DNA from: VAZQ01 sp035293945
GTDB taxonomy: Bacteria > Pseudomonadota > Alphaproteobacteria > Rhizobiales > Xanthobacteraceae
Direction of reading: 5' to 3'
Assembly (NCBI GenBank): GCA_035293945.1
Contig: DATGLV010000003.1
Span: forward strand, 14,993-78,992
Length of the DNA stretch: 64,000 nucleotides
Shown: in pieces, positions 42,160 to 50,873 of the stretch
Numbering within the stretch: the stretch's first letter is position 1
Layout of the letters: each line of letters starts with the position of its first letter
Made by a program: the position numbers and the translations under genes
The notes under the pieces: generated by a model
What the model was told of the DNA's origin: nothing
What the model saw: the letters and a program-made list of their open reading frames with translations, nothing else
Databases searched by the model: none

Positions 42160-43662
42160 ATGAGCGAGGTCGATCATAGCAGACGTCGGCTGATCAATGC
42201 GAGCGGAGCGGCATTGCTCTCGGGCACGCTCGCGCCCGCGGCCGCTTCCGCGCAGATTGCCGTGCCTGCGCCCGACCGCGACGCCGCAGCCGATCGCGCC
42301 GACGATCCGACCGCCGTCTCGGCCGCAACGGCCGCCTTCGCCGATGAGGTCGCGGGCTCGCTCGATCGTCCGCTATCCGCCGAGGTGGCCGCGCGCGGCA
42401 AGCTGCATGTGCTCGACACGCTCGCCGCCATCGCGTCCGGCTCGCGGCTCAAGGCGGGCAATCTTGCGGGTCGCTATGTGGAGAGCATCGGCGGGAAACC
42501 ACAGGCCCTGGTGATCGGCACGAATATTGTGACCTCGGCCGTCAATGCCGCCATGGCCAACGCCATGGCGGCGCATGCGGACGAAACCGACGACACCAAT
42601 CCGATCGGTCCGGTGCATCTCGGCTGCGGCGCAGTGCCGGCCGCGCTGGCGACCGCCGAATTGGCTGGGCGCAGCGGCGACGATTTCCTGCGCGCCGTGA
42701 TGCTCGGCTATGACGTGGGCGCCCGCATGGTGGCCGCCCTCGGCATCCAGCAGTCGCGGCGCAACAGCCCCTCTTGCTTGATGACGACCTTCGTGGCGGC
42801 AGCAGCTGCTGCTGCGGTGTTGCGGCTCGATGCGCGGCAGGTGCGCCACACCTTCTCCTACGCTGCGCAACAAGCGTCCGGCATCGGGTCCTGGACTCGC
42901 GACCGCGAGCACGTCGAGAAGGCCTTTGATTTCGCCGGCATGGGCGCGCGCAACGGGGTCATGGCGGCCACCATGGTGGCGTTCGGGTTTTCCGCGGTCG
43001 AGGATCCGTTCAGCGGCACGGAGAATATCTACACCGCCCTCGCCGATAAGGCGGCACCGGAGAAACTGCTGGCCCTGCCGGGCACTCGCCACGCGGTATT
43101 CGGCACCACCATCAAGAAATGGACCGTCGGGGCGCCACTGCAATCGGTGCTCGATTCATTTGCCGTGCTGCTCGACGATCCGGGCCTGCGCGCCGATACA
43201 GTCAAGCGCATCCGCGTCGAAATGCCGACCGGCAGCATGCGCATCGTCGACAACAGCACGAGCCCCGACCTGTGTGTGCAGCATCTGTCCGCGCTGATGG
43301 TCGTCGATCGCGGCGCGAGCTTTGCGAGCGTGCACGACGTGGCGCGGATGAGTGATCCACGCGTGCTCGCGGTCCGCAAGCTGGTTGAGCTCGTGCCGAG
43401 CGAAGCGCTGCAGAAGGCAACGCCGCCGCGGCAGGCGACTGTGACCATCGAAACAACGGATGGACGCATCCTCAGCCATCACACCACGGTGGTGCGTGGC
43501 ACCGCCGGCAATCCGATGGACGCGGGCGAAATCGAGGCCAAGGCGCTCGACCTGATGGCGCCGGTGCTGGGCGCTGCGCAAGCCAAAGAGCTGATCGCCG
43601 CCGTCGGCGAGCTCGACCGTTTGGGGCCGATCGCGCGCCTGCGCCCCTTGCTGCAGGCCTGA
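42160..43662 (+). CDS. Tat-exported MmgE/PrpD-family protein
   Basis: Member of the 2-methylcitrate dehydratase-like superfamily, which also includes aconitate decarboxylase and uncharacterised enzymes. 500 residues. The N-terminus has SRRRLINASGAALLSG, a twin-arginine signal rarely seen in this family, then a linker ending about residue 60. The family pieces HVLDTLAAIASGSRL, ANAMAAHADETDD, GYDVGARM and SYAAQQASGIGSWTRD are present. It stands in a cluster of exported enzymes. The reaction cannot be told; methylcitrate itself is unlikely because prpB and prpC are absent. Confidence 0.9.
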   Translation: MSEVDHSRRRLINASGAALLSGTLAPAAASAQIAVPAPDRDAAADRADDPTAVSAATAAFADEVAGSLDRPLSAEVAARGKLHVLDTLAAIASGSRLKAGNLAGRYVESIGGKPQALVIGTNIVTSAVNAAMANAMAAHADETDDTNPIGPVHLGCGAVPAALATAELAGRSGDDFLRAVMLGYDVGARMVAALGIQQSRRNSPSCLMTTFVAAAAAAAVLRLDARQVRHTFSYAAQQASGIGSWTRDREHVEKAFDFAGMGARNGVMAATMVAFGFSAVEDPFSGTENIYTALADKAAPEKLLALPGTRHAVFGTTIKKWTVGAPLQSVLDSFAVLLDDPGLRADTVKRIRVEMPTGSMRIVDNSTSPDLCVQHLSALMVVDRGASFASVHDVARMSDPRVLAVRKLVELVPSEALQKATPPRQATVTIETTDGRILSHHTTVVRGTAGNPMDAGEIEAKALDLMAPVLGAAQAKELIAAVGELDRLGPIARLRPLLQA

Positions 43663-43785
43663 CGCCGCAGCGGCGTCGTAGGTGTTATTTTACCGTCGAT
43701 TCGGCAGTTCGAACTGGAAATTATCCAACGAAATCAGCTGTCCGCGCGCGTGGAGGCTGCTGTCCTGCATCCGGGGGCCCATCGA

Positions 43786-45006
43786 CTAATGCGCGCTGGC
43801 ACTGGCCGGGAGCCTCCGATCCAGCCAATCCAGGATCACCTGTGCGATGGCATCACTGTTCTTTTCCATCATCATCATGTGGCCGTTCCCGTGCAGCCCG
43901 AGATCGGCAAGCTTGACGAAATCGATATCGACACCGGCCTGCCGAAGATAGGCCACCGTGCAGTGGCTATAGGGCGCGTAGAATGAAGCTTCGGTCGCGA
44001 GATAGAGGATCGGCCTGCCGCCGACATCGACAAGCTTGCGGGCCGGCTCTTTCTGTCGCCAACATTTCACCAGATCGGGTGCATCGGCCTTGTCCTGCCG
44101 CACGAACTCCAGCGGCGATTGCGCTGTCACCGGAGGATCGTAGGTCATCGGGATGTCCGATAGGCCATAGCGTTTGAGCCGTGGATCGTCGCGAAAAATA
44201 TCCACACCCGGGACTGCGGTCGCGTTGGCGAAGTCCATGCCGAAGCGGGCCTCGCCCGGAATGACAACGTCGTGCACCGGCGGTCCGGAAGGCTCCGCGC
44301 CAACGATCGCCTTGACCAGCGCCGGACGCGCCTGCGCGAGCGGCCACGCGTACTGGCCGGATTGCGAATGCACCAGCACGATTGCCGGGCCGACCCGGTC
44401 GAGCAGCGCTGCGAGCGCATCGACATTCATCTTCGACTGCATCCCGCGATCCTCCATCGAGGGGACGTTGGACGCAAAATAATTGTCGAACGTCGGGTCG
44501 CCCGGCTCGCCGGTGCCGGGCCATTGAGTATGCAATTTGGCCTGCGGCCAAAGATTGTATTTCTCGCTGGTGGAGAAGCGCTGCATGACATATTCGCGCG
44601 TTTGCGTGCGCTCGGGCCCGTACACGTCGGCAATGTAGGCGGAACGCCCGCGCGCGACCTGATCGATGATGTAGACCGCATAGCCGTGGCGCAGGAAGTA
44701 GATCGCCCAGCCGTCGCGACCGTCCGGCGTGCTGATCCAGCCGGTTCCGGTCTGGCTCCCGCCGTGCACCAAGACGATAGGATAGGGATGGGTCTGCGGT
44801 TCCGGAATCCGGTATTCGACAAAAGCCTGCCCCACCATCGGCATGTCGCCGTGGCTCTCGACATATTTGCCGCCGATATAGAACACGCCTTCCCGGGCGA
44901 TCGCCAACGCCTCGGCCGCGCAAGCGATGCTGGAAGATAGGCAGGCTGTGGCCGCGAGCGCGACCAGCAGCGCGCCTGCGCGAAAACGCTCATGAATTGT
45001 GATCAC
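43786..45006 (-). CDS. exported alpha/beta-hydrolase
   Basis: Probable periplasmic esterase, 406 residues. A signal sequence (AGALLVALAATACLSSSIACAA) begins ~8 residues after the GTG start. The oxyanion region is VLVHGGSQTGTGW; the nucleophile elbow reads LVHSQSGQ near residue 214, with Val and Ser in place of the usual Gly residues around the Ser; the catalytic His is probably in LGLHGNGHMMM near the end. Start: GTG 45006 has GGAG upstream and places the signal correctly. Its first bases overlap the end of the small exported protein gene upstream by 17 bases. Confidence 0.82.
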   Translation of the reverse strand: MITIHERFRAGALLVALAATACLSSSIACAAEALAIAREGVFYIGGKYVESHGDMPMVGQAFVEYRIPEPQTHPYPIVLVHGGSQTGTGWISTPDGRDGWAIYFLRHGYAVYIIDQVARGRSAYIADVYGPERTQTREYVMQRFSTSEKYNLWPQAKLHTQWPGTGEPGDPTFDNYFASNVPSMEDRGMQSKMNVDALAALLDRVGPAIVLVHSQSGQYAWPLAQARPALVKAIVGAEPSGPPVHDVVIPGEARFGMDFANATAVPGVDIFRDDPRLKRYGLSDIPMTYDPPVTAQSPLEFVRQDKADAPDLVKCWRQKEPARKLVDVGGRPILYLATEASFYAPYSHCTVAYLRQAGVDIDFVKLADLGLHGNGHMMMMEKNSDAIAQVILDWLDRRLPASASAH

Positions 45007-45253
45007 GTGCTGTAGCTCCGGTTGTTGTCTTGCTTCTTGGTCCCTTGATGCGCCGGGTGCCAGGCCCGCGCCATATCGGCGCATCGAGGTAATGGTGCTC
45101 GAGCGGTTGGATCCAGAGGTAATCCCACCGGAAGCAGCCGTTGGTGCCCAGGGTCGGCAGACAATTGGCGCGCGCGGGACCGCTCGCGCCCAATAGGGTC
45201 GCTGCGGCGAGCAGAATGGGGACGCGATGTCGGATCATGTGCCGCGTTGTCAT
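44990..45253 (-). CDS. small exported protein with two cysteines, coupled to the alpha/beta-hydrolase
   Basis: 87 residues (82 from the second ATG at 45238). The start RHRVPILLAAATLLGASGPARA is a good signal sequence; the mature part NCLPTLGTNGCFRWDYLWIQ, then PLEHHYLDAPIWRG has two Cys that could pair, and a basic tail. The stop codon lies inside the hydrolase gene's start (17-base overlap), as expected of coupled genes. No family is recognised. Evidence is the signal peptide and the overlap only. Confidence 0.5.
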   Translation of the reverse strand: MTTRHMIRHRVPILLAAATLLGASGPARANCLPTLGTNGCFRWDYLWIQPLEHHYLDAPIWRGPGTRRIKGPRSKTTTGATARDHNS

Positions 45254-45410
45254 GTGGCGTATGCTGTCCGTCTCGTCGTTGGGACGTCTTGGATACAACA
45301 CAAGCGGGCGGCAGGCGATGGGGCTGCGCTTGCTGTCCGGGCTCCGCGCCACCGTTCGCTCCGCGACGACCGAACCGCAGATGGTCGACGATTTTTCAGG
45401 AGAAGGTGAA

Positions 45411-45812
45411 ATGCCGGGAAAAACCTTGTTTGCCGCGCCCGCAAGCGCAACCGCGTTGATGGTCGCTTTCATGGCGGCGCCGGGGCCTGCCGCCGCAATG
45501 ACGCTTACCTTCTCCTGGGCGGGCTACAAGGCGTGCAGCTCGCGCTCACCGGCCTTCATGGTCGCAGAAGTCCCGACCGGCGCGGTCCGGCTCGCATTCA
45601 ACATGATCGATAAGGACGTGCCGGGCTATCACCATGGGGGTGGGACCGTCGCCTATGCGGGGAACGGCGAGATCGCGGCCGGCGCGTTCTCGTACAGGGG
45701 GCCGTGCCCGCCCGCCGGCCAGCGACACACCTACGAATGGACGGTGCGAGCCTTGGACAAGGGCGGAAGCGTGCTCGGCTCTGCATCCGCGGCTGCACAA
45801 TTTCCGCCCTGA
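45411..45812 (+). CDS. exported PEBP-like protein (YbhB/YbcL family)
   Basis: 133 residues. A signal sequence (SATALMVAFMAAPGPAAA) precedes a phosphatidylethanolamine-binding-protein-like fold: SRSPAFMVAEVPTGAVRLAF, then MIDKDVPGYHHGGG where the D-x-D-x-P and His are ligand-pocket residues, and YRGPCPPAGQRHTYEWTVRALD, the family's second signature. Shorter than typical PEBP (~160-180 residues). AGGAG lies nine bases before the ATG. Bacterial members have no agreed function. Confidence 0.82.
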   Translation: MPGKTLFAAPASATALMVAFMAAPGPAAAMTLTFSWAGYKACSSRSPAFMVAEVPTGAVRLAFNMIDKDVPGYHHGGGTVAYAGNGEIAAGAFSYRGPCPPAGQRHTYEWTVRALDKGGSVLGSASAAAQFPP

Positions 45813-45823
45813 AGTTCAGACGC

Positions 45824-46231
45824 TCACAGGCCCTTGAAGTTCATCGCGACCGACATGAATTGCTTGACGTCGCGCTTGGTGGCCATGTCCTTGGTGGCTG
45901 CTTGAAATTTCTTGAAGTGATCAGTTCCGCGGTGGAAATCGAGCGCCGCCGCGTTCTCGTAGACCTCGAAGAACATCACATGGTGCGGATCGTCCTTTGC
46001 GACCACGATATTGAACTCGCGACAACCCGGATCCTTGGTCGAAGCCGCGGCATTCTCCTTGGCGGCCTCCATGAACTTGTCGAACTGCTCGGGCGCGATA
46101 TCGAGATTGATAGCATTGACGATGTAGGGGCTGGACTGGGCCGCCGCCCTGTCGGCGCGCAATGGCAGCAGCACAAAGGCAGCGAGCGCGACCACGCTTG
46201 CGGCCGAGCCGAGCATGAAGGTTTTGCTCAT
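45824..46231 (-). CDS. exported ABM-superfamily protein (putative quinol monooxygenase)
   Basis: 135 residues. The signal sequence (LGSAASVVALAAFVLLPLRA) is followed by a single antibiotic-biosynthesis-monooxygenase domain: YIVNAINLDIAPEQFDKFME, DPGCREFNIVVAKDDPHHVM, FFEVYENAAALDFHRGTDHF. Such domains oxidise quinols or simply bind small aromatics; cytoplasmic versions are usual and a signal sequence is uncommon. The gene converges with the PEBP-like gene with an 11-base gap. GGAGAGA upstream supports the start at 46231. Confidence 0.85.
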   Translation of the reverse strand: MSKTFMLGSAASVVALAAFVLLPLRADRAAAQSSPYIVNAINLDIAPEQFDKFMEAAKENAAASTKDPGCREFNIVVAKDDPHHVMFFEVYENAAALDFHRGTDHFKKFQAATKDMATKRDVKQFMSVAMNFKGL

Positions 46232-46395
46232 CACGTCTCTCTCCATTTGGTTCTGCGATTTCGAATCGTGTGCCCGCCGATGCCTCGTGCGGTTGTGGCC
46301 GGCCACGGCACGCATATTGGATCACCGCGATGTTCGCAGCGCAATGGCGACGGTTGAAACGCTGGCTCTAGCCGCATGCGGCTACAGAGGCGCAT

Positions 46396-46785
46396 TCAGG
46401 CGCAGGTGACCTCGTCCCAGCGCGGCTCGCCGAACGCCAAATAGTTGGACAACGCGGTCGCGGCTTGCGCCTGCGTGGCGCCGGATTGGCGGGGCATACC
46501 CTGGATGTCGAACAGGTACTGCAACTGCTTGGGCAGACGGCCGTGCAAACGCTTGACCGCAAGCGTCGGCGACATGCTCGAAACCTCCGCAAATGCGCTT
46601 CCGCCGGAGAAAAAGTTCGCCCAGCCGCAAATGCACGCCGGGGTTCCGCATGTCTCGCGAAAATGCCGCATGGTGAAGTTCTGAATCTCGCCGCGCTCGA
46701 ATGCGAACAAAGTGGCAATCAACGCGGTGCGCTCCACCTCCGAAATGCCGAGATCGGCGGCGGACAGGAACGAACGTGCAAGCAT
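46396..46785 (-). CDS. conserved hypothetical protein
   Basis: 129 residues, soluble, no signal. The middle has a Cys-rich stretch FRETCGTPACICGWANFFSG that could bind a metal, and the end reads FGEPRWDEVTCA with a terminal Cys pair-like position. GAGGAG eight bases upstream of the ATG is a strong ribosome site, which is the main support. No family is recognised. Confidence 0.65.
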   Translation of the reverse strand: MLARSFLSAADLGISEVERTALIATLFAFERGEIQNFTMRHFRETCGTPACICGWANFFSGGSAFAEVSSMSPTLAVKRLHGRLPKQLQYLFDIQGMPRQSGATQAQAATALSNYLAFGEPRWDEVTCA

Positions 46786-47072
46786 GCTCTATCTCCTCGT
46801 GATCTCCTTGGCGTGCGGAAGCCCGCTGCAACCTGCAGCGGCTCTCTCCCTGACGGGATCCGCACTCGGTGGCGAGAGCCGGCATGCTTCCCGCGACGAC
46901 GTCGGAATGCCCGGCAGGAAGCCTCATACATAACGAGAGTCGGCGTCCAAGGGGAGCCCGTTTTTTCCCGAGCCGGACTGTGGCTTCTGCTGCAGGTGCG
47001 GGTTGAGGTGGGCCATGGAATCCGTGCGCCGGCGCCGCGACGCCCGGAATCCCCGGACGGTGCTCTCTCGCA

Positions 47073-48179
47073 TCAGATGGCCGTAGACGCGACCTTTCCG
47101 GCGCTGGTTCGGACCTGCCAGAAGCGGAGGATCCGCTGGCTGCTCGCCGGCGACAATTTCAGGAACTCCTCCTTGGCGAATGCCAGGTCGGCCTCCGACA
47201 TGGTGTGATGCGCAAACCGGTTTGCCAGTATCGTCCTCACGGTAGGCCATTTCAGCCCTGCCGCCTTGCAGGGGACCAGCAGTCCGCTGCTTCGCGCGCT
47301 TTGCATGAGCGTGGCGATCAGATCGATCTGCGCACCAGAGAGCATCGAGAGCGCAGCCACCATTTGCTCATAAAGCCGCCTCGCGGCAAATTCCATGAGC
47401 GCGTCCTCGTTGAGCCGGCCCTCCTTCTTCATCTGCAGAATGGCCTGTTGCGCCTGGCTAAAATCGCGTCCTGCGGCCGCCTCGCGGGCGACCTCGTTGG
47501 AGATCTTGGACAGTACGCGTTGCACCTCTTCGCGGGTCTCGGCCGGAGCCAGCGCCAGCAGACGCGCACGCACCGCGTCGGTCGCCTTGAGCAATAGGTC
47601 GCGCAACAGTCGCAGCGGAATATCGAGGCGCAAACCGAGCTTCTCGGCCAGGCTCTCGTCGGTTTCCGCATTGCGTACCAGCCTGGTGAATCCCGTCTCG
47701 GAGAAGCGCGCGCCCGCGTTGCGCGCCAGGCGATGCACGACCTCCCGGTCACCACGATCGATCAGCACGTCGGTGACCGCCTCTTCGATCTCGTTCCGCC
47801 CCGATATCGCCAGAAGATGCTGCTGGCTTTTCGTTCCCGCAATCTCAACCAGATCGTCTGTGGTCAGCCGCGCCGATTGGGTCAATACAGGGCCAGCCAC
47901 CGCAATTTCGTCGTTCCGGGCGAGCCGCTGGACGACCGCGATCGGCGCATTGTCGACCGGAGCCAAGTGGCCGCTCAGCTCGACGAGTGCCTTGGTTTCG
48001 ATGCGCTTGATGAGATGGCAGAGCACGTCATCGAAGACGCCGACCTGCGCCTCGTTAAGGCGATCAGCCTCGCCGAGAAACAACTGGGTCACACGCCGCA
48101 GCGTTTCGACCCGCTTTTCCGACGATCCGCTCGCGATCGCTTCTTCGAGCTGGAGGATCAAGGACTGCTGGGTGTGCAT
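47073..48179 (-). CDS. DUF2336 domain protein
   Basis: 368 residues, all-helical, repeated helical hairpins. The DUF2336 look is seen in ALVELSGHLAPVDNAPIAVV, RLARNDEIAVAGPVL and ISGRNEIEEAVTDVLIDRGD, followed by VVHRLARNAGARFSETGF. These proteins are typical of alphaproteobacteria and have been linked to cell-surface or motility regulation in some, but their biochemical role is unknown. ATG 48179 gives the usual N-terminus (QSLILQLEEA); an upstream in-frame ATG at 48224 would add 15 residues. Confidence 0.88.
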   Translation of the reverse strand: MHTQQSLILQLEEAIASGSSEKRVETLRRVTQLFLGEADRLNEAQVGVFDDVLCHLIKRIETKALVELSGHLAPVDNAPIAVVQRLARNDEIAVAGPVLTQSARLTTDDLVEIAGTKSQQHLLAISGRNEIEEAVTDVLIDRGDREVVHRLARNAGARFSETGFTRLVRNAETDESLAEKLGLRLDIPLRLLRDLLLKATDAVRARLLALAPAETREEVQRVLSKISNEVAREAAAGRDFSQAQQAILQMKKEGRLNEDALMEFAARRLYEQMVAALSMLSGAQIDLIATLMQSARSSGLLVPCKAAGLKWPTVRTILANRFAHHTMSEADLAFAKEEFLKLSPASSQRILRFWQVRTSAGKVASTAI

Positions 48180-48496
48180 CGCGCCGTTCCGTGCCGTTGA
48201 GCTGTCATTCTTGGGCGCCGGCAACGGGCTGAAAATCTACTGTGCACAGCTTAGCCAAGCGTAAACACCTGCGGTTGCGCGAGAGGGATGTCGCCGATGC
48301 GAGACGACAGCCACGACCGGGGAGAGCGAGATGCCCGAACACGAATGCATGACGCCGACAGAGCGCCGTGCAACGGCGTTCCGGGGCTGCCGTGCTTTGA
48401 GCTTTTGATTACCACGACCCGCAAAAGCTCTTGCGGGTTGGAAGCCATTAACGGGGGGAGCGCATCGTGGCCATGAACCTGAGTGGGGAGGCATCG

Positions 48497-48826
48497 ATGG
48501 CCCAGGTATGGCTGAGCTTTGAAGAGATCCAGGAACTGTTCCACTGCGATGCGGCTGACGCCCGCAGGCGAGTGGTCGCAAACCAGTGGGAACGCCGCAG
48601 ATGCGGTGACGGCTTGGTCCGAGCGCAAGTGCCGCCCGACGTTGCTCATCAATTCTTCGCGGCGCGCTATTGGGGTCAGCCGCAGTCGGAGCCTCGGCGG
48701 GAGCCGGCCAGCGAATTCGAGGCCGCAATGCGGACGCTATGCCATGTCTTCGCCGCCGAGGCCGACCCCCTCGCGGGCCCGGAGCGGGCGGAGAACGCGG
48801 ACGCGCAGGTTCGTACGGCGGCGTGA
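48497..48826 (+). CDS. small conserved protein, possible helix-turn-helix fold
   Basis: 109 residues from ATG 48497. The first ~55 residues (MAQVWLSFEEIQELFHCDAA then DARRRVVANQWERRRCGDGL) resemble a helix-turn-helix of the MerR/excisionase type, and similar short proteins occur in related genomes. The rest is loosely structured. GGGGAGG is five bases before ATG 48497; GTG 48467 with GGGGGGAG upstream is an alternative start adding 10 residues. The function is not known. Confidence 0.6.
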   Translation: MAQVWLSFEEIQELFHCDAADARRRVVANQWERRRCGDGLVRAQVPPDVAHQFFAARYWGQPQSEPRREPASEFEAAMRTLCHVFAAEADPLAGPERAENADAQVRTAA

Positions 48827-48975
48827 CGTGCGCTTGCTCGGGGCGGCTGGCGGGCCGAAAGGTGCATTGACCGGGGCGTGGGCATTTCCGCGAAACGGTG
48901 GCCGCTGGCTGATCCGTCTCGATATACTGGAGGACTTGGGAGCCCCACGACGGTAGGGCTCAACTGCCAAAACAA

Positions 48976-49356
48976 GTGCGCGGGCCGATGCTCCTTCCCG
49001 TCTTGATTGCGCTGGCCGCCCTGATGGGTGCAAGCGGCGTCATTCTCGCCGCGATCAGCGCGCACCTGGCGCCGGGAGCGGGGCTCGACAGCGCCGCCTA
49101 CATGCTGTTGTTCCACGCCGTCGCGGTCCTGAGCAGCGCGGCAGTCTCCCGGCAGCGGCTCGTGTTACGCCAATTGGCTGGCGCAGCGCTGACCGCTTGG
49201 GTGCTGGGGGCGGCTCTATTCGCCGGCGACATCGCCACACGGGCTCTGGCCGGGCACCGGCTATTTCCTCTTGCGGCCCCGACCGGGGGCACCCTGCTCG
49301 TCCTGGGTTGGATTGCGCTCGCGGCCGCGGCCGTCGCCTCGCTGACAAAGCGCTAG
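48976..49356 (+). CDS. DUF423-like integral membrane protein (YgdD family)
   Basis: 126 residues with four hydrophobic helices: IALAALMGASGVILAAISAH, an AAYMLLFHAVAVL segment, one near LTAWVLGAALFAGDI and the last at LVLGWIALAAAAVASL. The pattern of a GA-x-x-A-I-S-A-H turn, a YxLxFHAV helix and a LFxGDI motif fits DUF423. Function is unknown. Start: GTG 48976; ATG 48988 gives a protein four residues shorter and cannot be ruled out. Confidence 0.85.
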   Translation: MRGPMLLPVLIALAALMGASGVILAAISAHLAPGAGLDSAAYMLLFHAVAVLSSAAVSRQRLVLRQLAGAALTAWVLGAALFAGDIATRALAGHRLFPLAAPTGGTLLVLGWIALAAAAVASLTKR

Positions 49357-49470
49357 TGAGTCCGTGGGCGCGAGCCTGCTCTGGCCGAAGCGCAATCGCA
49401 ATGATGTCCCTCAGGTTCTGCTGGGGCCCGCCGCGTACAGCACCAGAGCCGACAAGCCAAATCGGCGGCG

Positions 49471-50349
49471 CTAGTCGGCTCTTGCCTCACCATGCTCGAA
49501 GCTGGCGCGTTGTGGCTTTCGTGCGACGACTTTGCGCCGCAACAGGCGCGCAAGCTCTGATTGGATCAGATCTACGGTCGCCTGCAAACGGCTGATCTTC
49601 TTGACCGCAGCATTGACCGATGCCGTGCTTTGCAGAGCGACAAGGTCGATGGCGTCGAATGCCTCCAAGAGATCCAATCCCCGATCGCGGCTTTCTCGAT
49701 CACGGTCCAGCACCTCGCAAAGCGCCTTGATCAGGCGGGCCGATAGAACGCCTGGCTGATTGTTGGCTGTCCGGGTCACACACTGCAGGGCGGTGATGAG
49801 CGTAGCCCCACCGAATCGCTTCAAGCACTGGGCAATCGCTCCGACCGCCATCGTCTGTCCCGGTGACTGCTTATCGAGCGGCACCGGGTAACGCAGCAGC
49901 TCCACGTCGGCCCGCATACAGACATCCGCGAGCCGGACAGCCCATGGTTCACGCGCTACGAGAGCGGCGGCATGAAGAGCCATGCGGGAGATCGGAGTGA
50001 TGATACCGTTGATCGCTTTGAAGGCCGCGGCTTGCTGCTCGCGCGCCGCGATGACGATCTGACACGGTACGCTTTCGAAACCGACAAGCGCGGCCGCCGT
50101 TGTGCGATGTTGTCCGTCAATGATCGCAAATTTGCCACCCTCAACCGGGGCAACCACAACCGGCGCGAAACAGGACCAGGAAAACTCTCGCGCGATGCGA
50201 TCGACATTGCGCCGCCCATTGCCGACGATCGGTCGCTGGTACGCCGGGTCCACGATGAGGTCGGCAATCTTGAGCCACTGAAGCATCGGGGCGGGACCGG
50301 CGGAACTGGACTTGGGCCTCTCGAAACCCTCGGTGGAGATCGACCTCAT
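49471..50349 (-). CDS. ParB-like nuclease-fold protein (DGQHR type), orphan
   Basis: 292 residues. The N-terminal ~100 residues have the ParB/Srx-like fold: LKIADLIVDPAYQRPI, then FAPVVVAPVEGGKFAIIDGQ followed by HRTTAA, which matches the conserved loop (DGQHR). The centre is helical and the C-terminal region looks like a coiled coil. No parA gene is adjacent and the HTH typical of chromosomal ParB is not evident, so a role in segregation is unlikely; such proteins occur on islands, phages and plasmids. The ATG has AGGAG upstream. Confidence 0.8.
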   Translation of the reverse strand: MRSISTEGFERPKSSSAGPAPMLQWLKIADLIVDPAYQRPIVGNGRRNVDRIAREFSWSCFAPVVVAPVEGGKFAIIDGQHRTTAAALVGFESVPCQIVIAAREQQAAAFKAINGIITPISRMALHAAALVAREPWAVRLADVCMRADVELLRYPVPLDKQSPGQTMAVGAIAQCLKRFGGATLITALQCVTRTANNQPGVLSARLIKALCEVLDRDRESRDRGLDLLEAFDAIDLVALQSTASVNAAVKKISRLQATVDLIQSELARLLRRKVVARKPQRASFEHGEARAD

Positions 50350-50873
50350 GCAATCCACTCCTTCAGCCGCGGCGAGCGAAACGCCCACCCTGATGCGGAA
50401 TTCCAGCAAGAATTAGGCCATCGGCATGACGGGTAAGCGACAATCCGGCTGGGCGGTTCCCGCTCCGGCTTCCGAATTCCGCACCCTTTGCCACGGAATC
50501 CGGAGGAACGCCGCTGATGACGCTTTTCGGTCGAAGTTCCCGACCGAACTTGCAGCGCCCGTGTCGGGGACGTCAAATCGGCGGCACCTGTGTTGTGGCT
50601 CGCCGACCGCGCTACGGCTGGGCGAGTGCTGCCATCCAATCCGTTGATCGCCTCGGGACGGCGATCTGCGGTCATGGTTGCTGCAGACCTCAAGTCTGCG
50701 GCGCAGATATTGAAGCGGATCAAGGAGGAGCGCGCGCAGAGCGCGCCCGTTTGAGTCTCAGGTGGGCGGGGCAATTGGCGGCACGCCGGCCCGGTTTGGG
50801 CGCCCGGCGATCTGTCGAGATTTGAAGGCTGTCTTCGCTGGCTTGGGCGGCGCCAGTTCACGCTGGAGTGGCT
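50350..50873. other. intergenic, no convincing gene
   Basis: No gene is supported. It holds a few small inverted repeats (for example TCGGTC/GACCGA near 50528-50548 and CCGAATTCCG/CGGAATCCGG near 50470-50500) and a frame of only 26 codons at 50674-50754. The 12-base word CAAATCGGCGGC occurs at 50574, and also at 41066 and 49458. Confidence 0.5.

Noticed and set aside
50380..50404. EcfG-like site GGAAT-N16-CGTT before the ParB-like gene, minus strand
   Set aside because: One mismatch in the -35 element and no stress link of the gene; treated as chance.
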